Source: Halichoerus grypus (taxonomy: Eukaryota; Chordata; Mammalia; Carnivora; Phocidae). Taken from it: a stretch of 64,000 nt of DNA. The translations under genes were made by a program, and so were the position numbers. Shown here one piece after another: positions 1 through 11,400 of this stretch. Numbering within the stretch: the first letter of the stretch is position 1; the number at the start of each line of letters is the position of its first letter. The DNA is taken from positions 133,221,966 to 133,285,965 of the forward strand of contig NC_135718.1 in NCBI RefSeq assembly GCF_964656455.1. The letters are read 5' to 3'. The notes under the pieces are model-generated. The model was not told where the DNA came from and did no database searches. It saw only the letters and a program-made list of their open reading frames with translations.

Positions 1-640
1 TGGGTTGTTCCATATGTGTGTTGGGGGAGGAAGACTTTTATTAAAATGAGCTGCTTAATTACCCCATTCTGGATAGCACAGTGGGGTGGTCCAGAGTTGT
101 GCATCTGAATCAAGCAGGAACATTTTTGAGTTTTTCATAATAAAGTTGATAAAGCAAGTCAGTCTCTCTCTGATGATAAAAGCCTAATGCATACAGTTAA
201 TATATGTCCAGATAAGAGAGAACCAAGTTGATATATAATGAGAGCCAAGAATAAGCCATTTGTTTCTGAGACTTAGCTGTAAAATCTGATCTGATTGCTC
301 TGAGTTATTTAAACATTCTTTGTCTTATTATGTAACATTAAATTCTCTCTCTCTCTCTCTCTTTTTTTTTTTTTGGCTTAGCTTATTTATTTGACTTTCT
401 TTAATTTTGATCAGTAGATCAAGCAGAAGGACATATATCTTAGTTAATATTGACTTACAATTTATACTATTTTCTCAGATAAAGAAAGTAACCAAGCATC
501 ATCTTTATCTGATATACATATAAGCTAGTAAAATATTGAATGTGATTTGGCACTAGGTATATGCATACTGTGTTAGAAAACCAAATAATATAGTGGTTAT
601 GAGCTATATCAGTTGAGATAAGCTATGTTATACCACAATA
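1..640. other. AT-rich sequence without recognisable gene
   Basis: No open frame, RNA gene or repeat family is recognised. The only structured part is a (CT)n run followed by a T tract at about 343-374. Confidence 0.6.
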
Positions 641-649
641 ATCAATAAT

Positions 650-920
650 ACAAATTCTTAGTTACTTAAAGCTATGAATATTTTTATCCTATGGGTTCAT
701 CTCAGGCTGGCACTAATTCTGCTCCACACTGTCTTCATGTTGGGATCAGGCTGACTGAATGGCCTTTATCTTCACTAGTTTCATGGAAAGGGGAAGATGA
801 ATGACTATCTTGGTCTAGCTCTTAAAACATTTCATTAGAAGTGGCACATGTCATTTTTACCAAATCCATTAACCAAGGCAAGTTTTAGGACTACTCCTGA
901 ATTCAAAAGGGTGGTGGGGA
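650..920. repeat. Old interspersed repeat, family not named
   Basis: The text GGCTGGCACTAATTCTGCTC followed by a variant of AGAAGTGGCACATGTCA and then GGGTGGTGGGGA matches a very common old mammalian repeat that I recognise by phrasing but cannot name with certainty. It is diverged and truncated. Confidence 0.4.
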
Positions 921-964
921 ATCAATGAATATTTTAAACAATAATAGAATATTTGATAGGAACA

Positions 965-1180
965 GAGATTCTGGAGGCTGCCTAGGTTCATAATCTTGAG
1001 TCTATAATTTAACAACAATGTTACTTTAGGCAGGTTAAATAATCTCTCTGTGCAATCACAATGTTCATTGAAAAGGTATACATAATTGTTGTACAATTTC
1101 ATAGAATTGATGTGAGGGTTCAACACCATAATGACTAGGGCATGCATAGCACATTACCTGGCTCAAAGACATTAGCTTTT
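965..1180 (-). repeat. MIR SINE, antisense
   Basis: Reading the plus strand gives the reverse-complement MIR order: GGAGGCTGCCTAGGTTCA, then a loss-rich equivalent of the tRNA/core part, AATCTCTCTGTGCAATCAC, then GATGTGAGGGTTCAA and GCATAGCACATTACCTGGC. This order is diagnostic of MIR, an extinct tRNA-derived mammalian SINE. It is strongly decayed. Confidence 0.65.
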
Positions 1181-1921
1181 TAAAAATGAAACATCAAGCA
1201 ATATTGGATTCAAATTTTGATTCAAAACATTAAATCTTGACTTAGATAAAAATAACAAATGTGCCCTTGTTTTAATCTTCTCTTAATGAAATCACTACCC
1301 AAAGATTGTATGTTAATACATACAATCTGTCAATAGCAAATTTTAGCCCGGGGCTTTCATTGTCCATTCTTTGTTCTCTCAGTAGTCTCCAATCTTTTTG
1401 CTTATTTTTGTAAGAGATACTTTGATTAAAATTAAGACTCATCAGCTGCTCTTGAGATATAAAACTGAACCTCCTATCCTTTACAGAATGTAAATAATAA
1501 AAACACAAGCTGTTACTATGGAGGCAATCAAACTAAATATTAAACAATTGTAGTGATTCATTTTAGTAATTGTATAGTGTGCTATATGGAAGTGCGTAGA
1601 AGGGTGTTACTACTTGGGAGCTCACCTTCATTTTATCCTCTGAAAAATACATTTTTTCATAATTAAAACTTGTTCAAGTTAATTTATCTTATTCTTATAT
1701 AAATAGAGAATACTGTAAATTCGTTTTGTATTTATCACTCCAAGAGTCAAACATTTTCTTATTTATTGGATTTATCAGTTTCCTATAGCATAGTTCAGCC
1801 ACCACACTACAGAAAACTAAACCAAACTAAGAGGAACTTCACAGCATAATATCTCTCAAGCCAAAAACAAACTACCTTTTGCTCTTGTTTCTTACTGCCT
1901 TTTAAGATCTTACTGACTGGG

Positions 1922-2130
1922 TTAATCTCTCTGCTTTGGCTTCTTTACTCCTACTGCGTCTGGAACAAAAAGGATAATATCTTCTCCTGTTTTGTCAGAA
2001 GAGATAGCTTCATACTTTTCCACTGATTACTTGTTCAGAGTGACCTGTCCAAAGATGGTTGCTTTTCCCTGACTCTCAATATGCAAAAATTCTTGTAAGA
2101 GGGCAATTGTTTACATTTCATGCCAAACAA
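1922..2130 (-). pseudogene. Possible decayed coding remnant, unidentified
   Basis: On the minus strand one frame runs from about 2130 to a TAA at 1922-1924 with an in-frame TAA at 2027-2029. The predicted residues are varied and coding-like (for example SVEKYEAISSDKTGED and ILFVPDAVGVKKPKQ) rather than low complexity. No initiator context or splice sites are convincing and I do not recognise the protein. It may be a fragment of a processed pseudogene, or a chance frame. Confidence 0.2.
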
Positions 2131-2405
2131 CCATGATATTGATATTATTATTCTCTCCAAATCATAAATGAAAAAGACATTTTTTTAGGTATCACACTTT
2201 TTTGAATATAAAGCAGGAATTCACACTGACCATGTGCTATAATTCTGTTTTGTAGATTTATAAATATTTAGGAATTTGTATGTATATCTATAAATTAATA
2301 TGAGGTAACACTGATCTTTAAAATTTGTTTTTACAAATTTATTAGAAAATACTGCTTATGGTCATAGTTAAGAGAATAAGATCTTTTATTTAAGATCAAA
2401 TAACA

Positions 2406-2629
2406 GGGATGCCTGGGTGGCTCAGTCGGTTAAGCATCTGACTCTTGATTTTCCCTCAGTTCAGGGTCATGAGATTGAGCCCCGTGTCCGGCTCTGCATG
2501 GCTCTGTGTCAGGTACTGCACTGAGCATGGAGCCCGCCTAATATTCTATGTCTCCCTTTTTCTCTCTCTGCCCCTTCTCCACCACTCATGCACGCTCTCT
2601 CTCGCTCTCTCTCTCAAAAAAAAAAAAAA
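2406..2629 (+). mobile_element. Can-SINE (older subfamily)
   Basis: Starts GGGATGCCTGGGTGGCTCAG with the tRNA-Lys-like A box, has the ACTCTTGATTTT middle typical of older Can-SINEs, a TC-rich stretch and ends in a 14-nt A tract. Possible short duplications (AAATAA) flank it. Non-autonomous, copied by L1 machinery. Confidence 0.92.
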
Positions 2630-2639
2630 GGCTAAATAA

Positions 2640-3430
2640 TAAGTTCATTTGTAAGAGATACAAAGTTTATGCTTTTATTTTATATCATGGTTAGTGTAGG
2701 TGTCCCAGTGTATCTCTGCAAAGTATATGTAGTAAAACTAGCTAGAAAATCAAATAAAACTGTAATTCAACAAAAACACATGCTAGTAATTCATTTATAT
2801 TAGGACAAATATCATCATGAAGTTCTCCTTTCATACTTCATGAGAATTAGAAATTGAGTTGTCCAATTTAAATATTTATTTAATTTTATTTTTCTGCTAT
2901 TGCTGTATATTACAACTTGTGTGGACAGGCATATGTACACAAAGTGGACTAGAATTATACTGAGAATGTCATTTGTTTGTTTTTCAAATCAGATGAGAGG
3001 ACCCGCGACTTTCTTAATTCTGTTTATGGATGTCTTAGATAACAGGATTTAACTTTTGTGGGGCCTGAAGCTAGGACATTCAGCAGGATGGCATTAGAAT
3101 TGAAGAGAGACTAGCTAGGAGAATTGATTGAAAGGTAGTTTAGAAAAAATGGAAAAGGAAGGTAAATAGCAGCTATCTAAATAAAAAAAAAAATTTAAAG
3201 ATAACATTTGACTTGTCAATCAAGTCTATGTGAATAATAAATTTTTAAAAGTGTGGAAATGACAATCAAACACTATTTAGAGTGTCTCCTTAAGAATTCA
3301 ATGCAAGAAAATAAAAGGCTTTAGTTGTTTCTGGTTTAAAGGGATTTAATGCAGACTACATAAACTTAGAAAATTGTTAGAAAATATGACGAATAAAGAG
3401 AGGAAGCCTACAGTAGACTTCTACCTTCAA
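2640..3430. other. Unassigned AT-rich sequence
   Basis: Nothing recognisable apart from short A/T runs. Frames are short and broken. Confidence 0.5.
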
Positions 3431-3439
3431 ATCTATGCA

Positions 3440-4195
3440 GTTAGTTGCTATCCAGATGTAGCAAGAGACTGGCGTTGGCTGTAACTAAAATAATATTTAA
3501 ATAAGAACTTGAAGGTTGCATTTGGTTAAGCAAAAGTCCACAGATAGATATTCAAGATAGACATTCAAGACTTTCAAGAAAGGCCTGGATTCAGGTATGT
3601 CATTTTTATGGGGTAAATTGAGAGTTGGAAAGAAGGTTTTATTTTAGGGAATAGTAAAAGATTGGTTAAAAAGAGTGGATTCACTTTCAGAGAGTGTTAA
3701 TTGATGAGTTGAGTAGTTTGAACTGGGTCTTTTTTTTAACAGAGATATTGGTACTATTTAAGCAGGTAAATGACAGGATGCAATATTCATGTTAGAATGG
3801 ATTTGTTGGAGAGGAGGCTAAAGAAGAAAATAAATTAGGAAACAGTTACTTTTGTGTACATATCAAGGTGTTACAGTGAACATGGAAAGGAAATAGCGGG
3901 TCAGTATTCTATGTAGTTCAGAATATTGCATGAAGGAAGGGTGCAGTCAAGATATATTGCAAAGTGTATCTCACAAAAGCGTGAGGTTTATGGGAGTGCT
4001 TGGTTTATACTGAAAACTGAGAAATTCCTTACTTAAGATACGGAAACTTGGTAGAAGATAAGGTACTTACAAGGAAGATAACTGTAGGTTGATTGTATCA
4101 ACTGAGCAGTGATGAAAATTATCCAGATGAAGAAGTCTTATAAGAGGAATACAGTATGAGGATGGTATTTGTCTGAAAGACTGAGGTTTAAAAAT
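3440..4195 (-). repeat. L2 LINE relic, antisense
   Basis: Segments such as TTTAAGCAGGTAAATGACAG and GGAGAGGAGGCTAAAGAAGA follow the order of reverse-complement L2 (…AAGCAGGGGAGTGACATGAT…, …GGAGGCTATTGCAGT…). It is very diverged; limits are approximate and the identification rests on segment order. Confidence 0.45.
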
Positions 4196-4199
4196 TAAA

Positions 4200-5220
4200 C
4201 TCAAGTCATTGTTATTTTTTGTTATCATTTTTAAAAAACAAAACAATAAAAATCTTAAGCCCTTATAAGCAATGAAATTATATGAATGAAACTAGTATTC
4301 ATTACCTTGCAAGTATCTAGAACATGGTTTGTTATCAACAAATGTGTATTTCTGAAATTAAAAATTATTGGTAATTAGGTAATAATATATGCAGAAATTA
4401 GAACATGTTTTAAATATCAACTAATCCATGGTACATTTTGCATAAACCTATTTTGAAGCATTCAAATAAAGACATTACTATTTTTTGGAAGAAACCCTTC
4501 CATTTTTAGATAATAGGGCTAGCATATTTACCTTTTTCAGTAAAAGATATGTTTATTTTTACAAATTCATATTTTTAAATCACCTTTGCCTCAACTAGGA
4601 AACTAAGTCTCTTATTAATGTCGTAAGCTGTTTAGTTTTGTTTGATTAATTTTTAAAAGTAGTTTATGCAGTAATCTTGCATTTATATTATGTGGATAAT
4701 AATATCTATCTTTAATAAATAACCTATTTTCAAAAGCATAAAGTACAATGACTGGCATCCAATATTTGCCCAACTATTAATTAAATCTTACAATCATTAG
4801 TTATTTGCCTGACTCTTTTCTCACAAGTAAGAATAGGAGATATGTCAAAAACCAGAAAAAATACATAAAATCTCCAAATTTATTTGGTAAGGCTTAAATG
4901 AAAAGTAAATGAATTTTATATGCAAAACTGGAATAGAAAAGAAGGATACTTATTTTTAAGGAACAGTAGCACATAACCTACTTGATTTCATCTAATTGGT
5001 TAGAATACGCCCACGTGGTGAAAAGAGAGGCTGGAAAATGGAGCGCTTTAGTTAGGCAGATCACTGGAATGATATAAAATTCTAATCTATTATTGAGAAC
5101 AGGAACATTAATATTACATACAACTACCAGTCTCTCCCTTCCATTAAACAGTTAAAAATTATTTTTTTCTAGATAACATCAAAAGCAAATTGAATATAAT
5201 TTTCTAGGCCTGAGGTAAAC
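4200..5220. other. Unassigned AT-rich sequence
   Basis: No gene seen. A stretch around 4990-5060 (TCTAATTGGTTAGAATACGC then CACGTGGTG and GAGAGGCTGGAAAATG) resembles part of a common old repeat containing a CACGTG E-box, but the match is weak. Confidence 0.4.
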
Positions 5221-5221
5221 G

Positions 5222-5385
5222 TAATTTGAGTTTTTAAGATTTTATTTGATTGTGGTAAGAGCACCTACCATGAAATCTATCCTCCTAACAAATTTTTAAG
5301 TGTACAATATATTATTGTTGACTATAGGTACAATGTTGTATACCAAATCTCTAGAGCTTATTTAAAGTTTCTAATAGCAACAATA
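5222..5385 (-). repeat. L1 3'-region fragment, antisense
   Basis: Contains ATTGTGGTAAGAGCACCTAC, TTTTTAAGTGTACAATATAT and TACAATGTTGTATACCAAAT, the reverse complement of an L1 segment near the 3' end. The same segment occurs again at 6105-6215, so these are two separate truncated insertions. Confidence 0.6.
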
Positions 5386-5812
5386 GAGTAGACCTGCAGA
5401 CAAAAGATTACCAAGTTTTAAATTAGAAGACAAAAGTCATAGGCTCAAACTTAAGGAAAATGGAAGATAATTTCTTCCATAATATTTCTCTAACTTGGTG
5501 ATTTTAATGTTATTTCTAGTGGCATTAAGCATGTCCTTAAGGTTATATTATGTTAACTCGTTTACTGCTCTATGATTATTTTCTTTCTAAAGCAATTTTT
5601 AAAACAATCAATGAAAACTTAATTTTTCTATTGACTGAAGAAGTCTCAAAGCCTTAGATAGGTAATAGGGAGCTTGGGTGTACAAGATGGAAATAATTTC
5701 TCATTCATCTAGATTGTATGAGTGCCTAGGAGTGTCTATCTCATGAATTTTATGCCCATTAAATCTGAACTGAAGAGAAGATAATTGAAAAATGTAGTCC
5801 CATCAAACTCAA

Positions 5813-5860
5813 ACACACATGCATGTGTGCGTGTGCGTGTGCACACACACACACACATAC
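5813..5860. repeat. Mixed TG/CA tract, 48 bp alternating purine/pyrimidine
   Basis: Every base from 5813 to 5860 alternates purine and pyrimidine. The left half is TG-rich with CG steps, the right half is CA-rich, meeting at GTGTGCACAC, so the tract is also a near-palindrome. Confidence 0.95.
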
Positions 5861-5949
5861 TTTCATTGTTTTGAGAAAAGTGGAGAATAGAAAAGTGATG
5901 AGTGTGAGGAAGGGTAGAAAGGACAGTCATAGTAATGATAATATCTTTT

Positions 5950-6595
5950 TGTGTACATATAAAAATTGTATATATCTAAGCTATACAACTTTGAAGTTTT
6001 CATATATGTACACATTGTGAAAAGATCACCACAATCAGGTTAAATAACATATCCATCATCTCTACATTTAATGTGTGTGTGTGTGTGTGTATGCATGTGT
6101 GTTGAAAAGATTTATTTTAAGATCTATCCTCTTACCAAATTTCAAGTATACAATTCAGTGTTGTTAACTATGGTTACTATGCTGTACTTACCTCTCCAGA
6201 ACTCATTTATCTTTCATGATTGAAACTTTATACCCTTTGAGCATCTCATTTCCCTTCTCCCCTCCATTGGCAACCGTCATTCTACTCTCTGCTTCTGTGA
6301 GTCTATTTTAGATTCCACATGTGAGTTCAAACAGAATTTGTCTTTCTGTGTCTGGCTTATTTCACTCAGCATAATGCCCTCTAGTTACATTCTATTATAT
6401 GTATATGCCATATTTTTTATCCATTTGTTCACTGATGGCCATTTAGGTGTTTCCATATCTTGGCCATTGTGAATAATGTTGCAATGAACATAGGCGTGCA
6501 AATACCTCTTCGTGATCCACTTTTCATTTCCTTTTGATACATAGTAGTGGGTTTGCTGAATCATATGGTGGTTCTATTTTTAACTTAGTGGTGTT
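5950..6595 (-). repeat. L1 3'-region (ORF2 end), antisense
   Basis: Diagnostic antisense L1 phrases in order: CACATTGTGAAAAGATCACC, ACTCTCTGCTTCTGTGAGTC, GGCTTATTTCACTCAGCATA, TGGCCATTGTGAATAATGTT, TGCAATGAACATAGGCGTGC, TTTGCTGAATCATATGGTGG. 5'-truncated and without open frame. A (TG)n run lies at about 6072-6102. Confidence 0.85.
6072..6105. repeat. (TG)n microsatellite
   Basis: About nine uninterrupted TG units followed by ATGCATGTGTG, inside the antisense L1 fragment. Confidence 0.95.
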
Positions 6596-6599
6596 AAAA

Positions 6600-7575
6600 T
6601 CTGAAACTTGTGAGGACATCAGGTATCCTACCTTGCTGGGTCACCATACACACCCCCTCCACACACAAACACACACACTGCTCAAGAGCCAACATTTGTA
6701 ATAGGCCATAATTAGAATGGGCTTCCTTACTACACTGTCTGTTCATTCTCAGTATCTAACACTTGGTAGTCTAGGGGACATCTAGATGCTGTGATCATTT
6801 TTTGCTTTGCTTTCTAACTGCTATGGACCTTGTACTTATATTGAAAAATGAAATGATTGTCTTATAAATTTTGCTTCTGTTTCTTAGTGTATAAACATAA
6901 AGCTAAATCTTTAAATAAAACATAAAACAGCACTTTGAATGGTACAATGTTTAGGAGCACTTGAATTCAGGGGAAATAATTTCCTCTTCATTTTTTTCTC
7001 ATAGAATGAAAAACATGAAATCTTCCACATTGACGAGTTCAATTAAAATTTGTGATATTGTTCTTCCAACTTCAGAGCCATAACATGTTTCAAAAACAAA
7101 GCATCCATGAATCAAAACAATTTTAACAGATATTAATTCATCAGCTTTTTAAAATTCACCAACTTTTAATCAATAATTTCTCATATGGATTGATAAATGC
7201 AAAAACAATAGATTAAAACTAAGTAATGTGGAGTATAAATCAGGTGGCATTCAGAGTGGGACTACCAAATCTATTTCACTTGAACAAAATAGCAAAAATT
7301 GAACACTATGCCTGGAAGAACACATAACAGGAATGTTCTGTTGAAAGCATCTTCTCAAACTTGGGAAACTATAGATATTATAATAGTCAGTGTCCTGGAA
7401 GGAAAGATAAGGCACACTCAAATTGGTTAATTTGAGGAGAGATTATTAAGGGATTATTTACAAAGGTTTGGGAAGAGTATAAAGGAACCATAAAGAATAG
7501 TTTGGCACCCCAGATTCAGTAACAGCAAAGGGGTTTCTACTCAGGTCTTAAAGTTGAAGGAAGGGATATATAGAG
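6600..7575. other. Unassigned sequence with a short CA tract
   Basis: Contains an imperfect CA run at about 6645-6680. The rest holds no recognised gene or repeat. Confidence 0.5.
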
Positions 7576-7580
7576 ACAGA

Positions 7581-7622
7581 GGGGTGGGGACGAGGTGGGG
7601 GGGGCGAGAGAGAGAGAGAAAG
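7581..7622. repeat. G-rich then GA-rich tract
   Basis: GGGGTGGGG, ACGAGGT, then eight G, followed by (GA)n. Four G runs within 24 bp make a G-quadruplex possible on the plus strand. Confidence 0.8.
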
Positions 7623-7624
7623 GG

Positions 7625-7860
7625 AGAGATGTATGGACATTTTTTTTTTTTTAAGATTTTAATTAATTTATTTGACAGAGAGAAAGAGACAGCGAGAGAG
7701 GGAACACAAGCAGGGGGAGTGAGAGAGGGAGAAGCAGGCTTCCCGCGGACCAGGGAGCGCGATGTGGGGCTCGATCCCAGGACCCTGGGATCATGACCAG
7801 AGCTGAAGGCTGACGCTTAACGACTGAGCCACCCAGGCACCCCAGAGATGTATGGACATT
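7625..7860 (-). mobile_element. Can-SINE with perfect 17-bp target-site duplication
   Basis: SINE body 7642-7843 in minus orientation (poly-T, AAGATTTTAATTAATTTATT, ending GCCACCCAGGCACCCC). The 17-bp sequence AGAGATGTATGGACATT occurs at 7625-7641 and 7844-7860 with no mismatch, showing a well-preserved insertion. The head has the GTCGTTAAGCGTC form. Confidence 0.97.
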
Positions 7861-8310
7861 TAATCACGTTGATGAACATTTAGGTTGTTTCATGTCTGTG
7901 GTTATACTGAACATGCTTCTGAACATTCTTTCAGGTCTTTTTATGAATATACTCATTTATTCTACTGCACCTGACACAAAAAATATAATTAACTTATCTT
8001 GGGATATATGTATGTTTAGATACTGCCAAATTGTTTTCTAAAACGTCTTTACCAATTTATACCTCCAACAGTAATGTTTGCAAGTTCCAGATGTTCAAAA
8101 ACTTTAGTGGCAGTTGGTACTGTCTTTTTAAATTTGGATATTCTGGTTGGTATACAAAGACATTTTACCGCATTTAGTTTGCATTTACTGATAATTAATG
8201 AGTTAGAGCACATTTTCATGTGTTTATTGACCATTTGTATATCCTCTTTTCTGAAGTGGTTGTTTATGCTTAAATGTTTAATTTTTTATCCCTTTCCCCA
8301 CCCCCCTTTT
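7861..8310 (-). repeat. L1 ORF2 3' part, antisense (left piece)
   Basis: Antisense L1 ORF2 phrases: GATGAACATTTAGGTTGTTT, ACTGCCAAATTGTTTTCTAA, GAGTTAGAGCACATTTTCAT, TTATTGACCATTTGTATATC. It continues in register at about 9370, so one L1 copy is interrupted by the sequence at 8319-9365. Confidence 0.8.
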
Positions 8311-8318
8311 TTTTAGAT

Positions 8319-8655
8319 TGTTAGTATATCAATTAAGATTCTCCAGAGGAACGTTGTGCCTGCCTACGTGCGTGCACAGGCACACACACACACACACACA
8401 CATTTAGGAGATATATGTTAAGGAGTTGACTCATATGATTGTGGGGACTGGCAAGTCCGAAATCTGTAGGGCAGTGTAGTAGCCTCTAAATTTAGGCAGG
8501 ATTTCTGTGTTACAATCTTGAAGCAGAATTTTTCTCTAGGAAGTTTTCATTTATGCCTTTAAGACCTTCAACTAATCTGATGAGACCCGACCATATGATG
8601 AAAGCTAATTAACTTAAAATTAACTGATTACATGTTCCCCACTGTTATTCAGGGA
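8319..8655 (-). repeat. Old LTR-like repeat, copy 1
   Basis: Contains GATTCTCCAGAGGAAC, an AC-repeat, GGGGACTGGCAAGTCCGAAA, CCTTCAACTAATCTGATGAG. This is the common mammalian repeat whose consensus ends TCTCCAGAGAACCCTGACTAATACA-like on the other strand; I cannot name it securely. A second copy in the same orientation is at 9021-9365. Confidence 0.6.
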
Positions 8656-9020
8656 GGTCCCATAAAGTAGCTATCCACTTTTGGGTGCTATCTCAGTGTC
8701 ACACAGAAGCATCTATAAACCAATTGACTGTAAAGATCTCCCCATGTAACCACAGGTGCAGGGTAGGAAACAGGGAGCCGAGAGTAAGAGTTGGGACTAA
8801 GGCTGTTTTGGGCTACTTCCTGCAATACCTGGCTGGTGCCTTCACTGTCTGCTTAAACCTGATCCTGTGTAAACCACTTCCATTGGCTGATGGAGCGCTA
8901 CTGTGCATGCTGAACCTTTGCCTTCAGGGGTCAAATAATACTAGTTCCTGTTGGGCGGCTCAGGTTGTATGATAACTTGGTGGCCCATGGTTAAGCATTC
9001 TGAATTGCTACTACAAAATC
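8656..9020. other. GC-richer core between two like repeats
   Basis: Richer in G+C and CpG than its surroundings (GGGAGCCGAGAG, GATGGAGCGCTACTG, TTGGGCGGCTCAGG). A 95-codon plus-strand frame spans it but has no recognisable domain. It could be the residue of an internal region of an LTR element or an unrelated insertion. Confidence 0.45.
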
Positions 9021-9365
9021 TGTATTAGATAGGGTTAGAGAAACTTGTTTCTCCAGAGAAATTGGCTCACATGACTATGAAGGCTGATAATCTGAAACTT
9101 GTAGGGCATATTGGCAGATTGGAAACTCAGGCAGAAGTTGATGTTGTAGTGTCAGAGCAGAATTTCTTCTCAGAGAAATTTTTTTTCCCCCCTTAAATCC
9201 TTCAACTGATTAGATGAGGCCCACCTAAATTATTGAAAGTAATCTTTACTTAAACTGATTATAGAAGTTAACCATACGTACAAAATACTTTTGCAGCAAA
9301 ACTTAGATTTGTGCTTGTTTAAATAATTGGGTACCTAGCCAGGTTGATATCTAAACCTTACCATT
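9021..9365 (-). repeat. Old LTR-like repeat, copy 2
   Basis: Begins TGTATTAGATAGGGTTAGAG, then TTTCTCCAGAGAAATTGGCT, GATGAGGCCCACCTAAATTA and ACCTAGCCAGGTTGATAT. Same order and orientation as copy 1 but reaching further at the right end. Confidence 0.6.
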
Positions 9366-9369
9366 GTAG

Positions 9370-9780
9370 TCAGGCATTATGTTTTTGATGTATATGGGTA
9401 TCCTTTATAAATTTATATAGCAGTCTTTTATTTCCTGATTAATGCTTTGCAACTATGTTCTATCAATGTCAAACTCATTATTTTTTTGTTTTACATATAG
9501 TACGCTTTATGACCTATTTTAAAATATTTTCCTATGCAAAGCTCATTATATTTTCCAATGCCTTCATAAGCAAACTTTATTTTTTAATCATTCACATTTG
9601 AGTCTGTGACTCATGTCAAACATTTATTGTAACATCATTCCTTCCTCATTGAATTTAGTGGCTCCTGGTCATAAATCAGGTTACTGTATATATGTCAATC
9701 ATTCCTGATTTTCTTTTCTATGGGTCTATTTTTCTATACTTAGGCCGACACTGCACTGTTTATTATAGATAACTCATAAG
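9370..9780 (-). repeat. L1 ORF2, antisense (right piece)
   Basis: Continues the L1 that ends at 8310: GGGTATCCTTTATAAATTTA, CCTTCCTCATTGAATTTAGT, TTCCTGATTTTCTTTTCTAT, GGTCTATTTTTCTATACTTA. These correspond to the next upstream ORF2 segment, confirming a single interrupted copy. Confidence 0.7.
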
Positions 9781-10023
9781 GAATATATCTCTGTGAACTT
9801 AAAATATGTATGTAACCAAGTACATAATCTAATTTTGGGATTTTTTTTTGCCCTGAGATCACTCCTCATACTAATTTCTGTGTCGGGCAGTAACCCCCTG
9901 AGGTGTAGATGGCAGAATCAAATTGGGGAATTCATAGAGTATTTGGTTTTGTACACATTGTTGGCAGAGTATAGGGAAACCTCAAGAGCAAATGTGGTAT
10001 TCTGGGACTATTAACAGTAGGAC

Positions 10024-10047
10024 TTTTTTTTTTTTTTTTTTTTTTTT
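10024..10047. repeat. T tract, 24 nt
   Basis: Uninterrupted T run. It may be the A-tail of an older minus-strand retrocopy lying to its right, but no flanking duplication is visible. Confidence 0.9.
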
Positions 10048-10049
10048 AC

Positions 10050-10390
10050 CATCTTTAGGCCTGAAGGAGCAAAAGTAGGAAACAATTATTGGAACACAGA
10101 GCAAAAGAAAGTTCCGTAAGAAGGTTGCTTAACAGAAGCCACGATATGATGTAGTCAGCACATGGTGACATTGCAGATAAGAAGCAGGGAAATAATTCAA
10201 ACTCACTCTCCTTTCTCATCTCCTGCAGGTTCCTTTCACTGAATAAACATAACAAGGAACACAGAAGACATGTATTTACACAGTCCCTAGTGGGCTGCTC
10301 TGTGGAGCCAGAACAGGTTTATAGAAGGGTACAGAGGGGACCTGATGGGAAAAATGGGAGTTATCCAGCACAAAAATGATGTAAGAGGTC
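10050..10390. repeat. Old interspersed repeat, family uncertain
   Basis: Phrasing such as CTCATCTCCTGCAGGTTCCT, AGAAGGGTACAGAGGGGACC and GAGTTATCCAGCACA matches a common old mammalian LTR-like repeat. Unnamed; low confidence. Confidence 0.35.
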
Positions 10391-11400
10391 TGCAATAATT
10401 TATCCTCAACCCCAAAATAAGAATAATGTTAGTCCAGGGAAGCATCACACATTTGACCTAAGTTTAAACTTCCTCTAAGTTTTAGTTTAAAAACTTGGTA
10501 ATTCCAGTACATAACGGATCAGGAAGAGGAAGGATTTTAGTATGGCTTATGCTAATTAGTTCAAAGAAAGCAGAATGACTTCATTTATTGAGTCCCACCA
10601 CTAAAGCCTTAGTCCATGCTCTCCTTATTTCCTGTAAGTAATATGCACACAAGAATTAAAGTGAAACAGAACTTAGCACTAAATAAGACAAGAATGGAAG
10701 AATGTAGAATATCTGGCTGATCAAAGCAGGCATATAATAATGGAGAACTTATAATCATTAATGGCAAGACTGCTTCAGTCCCCACTTCCAGGGGAAAAAA
10801 CTAGCACAGTCTAAAGATGTCTTTATTTAAGAAATTGACCTACTTTCCCAGGTGTGTTTACTGTCAAGAACCGGAGTGGTGCTGAGATATATTAAAGCAT
10901 GCTCTTTGTGTTGTATTTGTAACTTTTTTTAACAGAAGGTAAACTTTACCAGTTTTGTATCTATTTGCAAGAGATGCCACCTTCTACAGAGCCACTTAAG
11001 GATTTGAAGTTGGGGAGTGAAATGGAAACTCTAACTACAGTTTTATAATCACTCAGTCGCTCAAAACAGTACAATGAAGAAAGCGAAAAGCAAAAGCTGA
11101 GGTTGTATTCTAGGTCAGTGCTATTCAAAGTATGATTCATAAATTATTGCTGGTCCACAAATGGTTTGTTATTGCGAGGGCATAAGCATAGAAATTGGGA
11201 GTAATCATTTGGAAACTTCTGTAGCAATTTGACAGTTGCATGTGGGAAGATATTCTTACTAGATACCAGTAGTAGGATCATGCTTTAATTTGTAATGGTT
11301 AAAGGTCAGTCTGATAACTGTAACTCAAAAGTATATAAAATCTGGTATTCATTTCTTTCATGGAAAGCTACTTTAAACTTAATTATGGTTATATCAGAAA
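10391..11400. other. Unassigned sequence
   Basis: No gene or clear repeat recognised; ordinary AT-rich intergenic-type DNA. Confidence 0.5.

Noticed and set aside
8685..8972. 95-codon plus-strand ORF
   Set aside because: Covers the GC-richer core between two repeats; no recognisable domain and no splice or promoter context. Kept only as a sequence observation.
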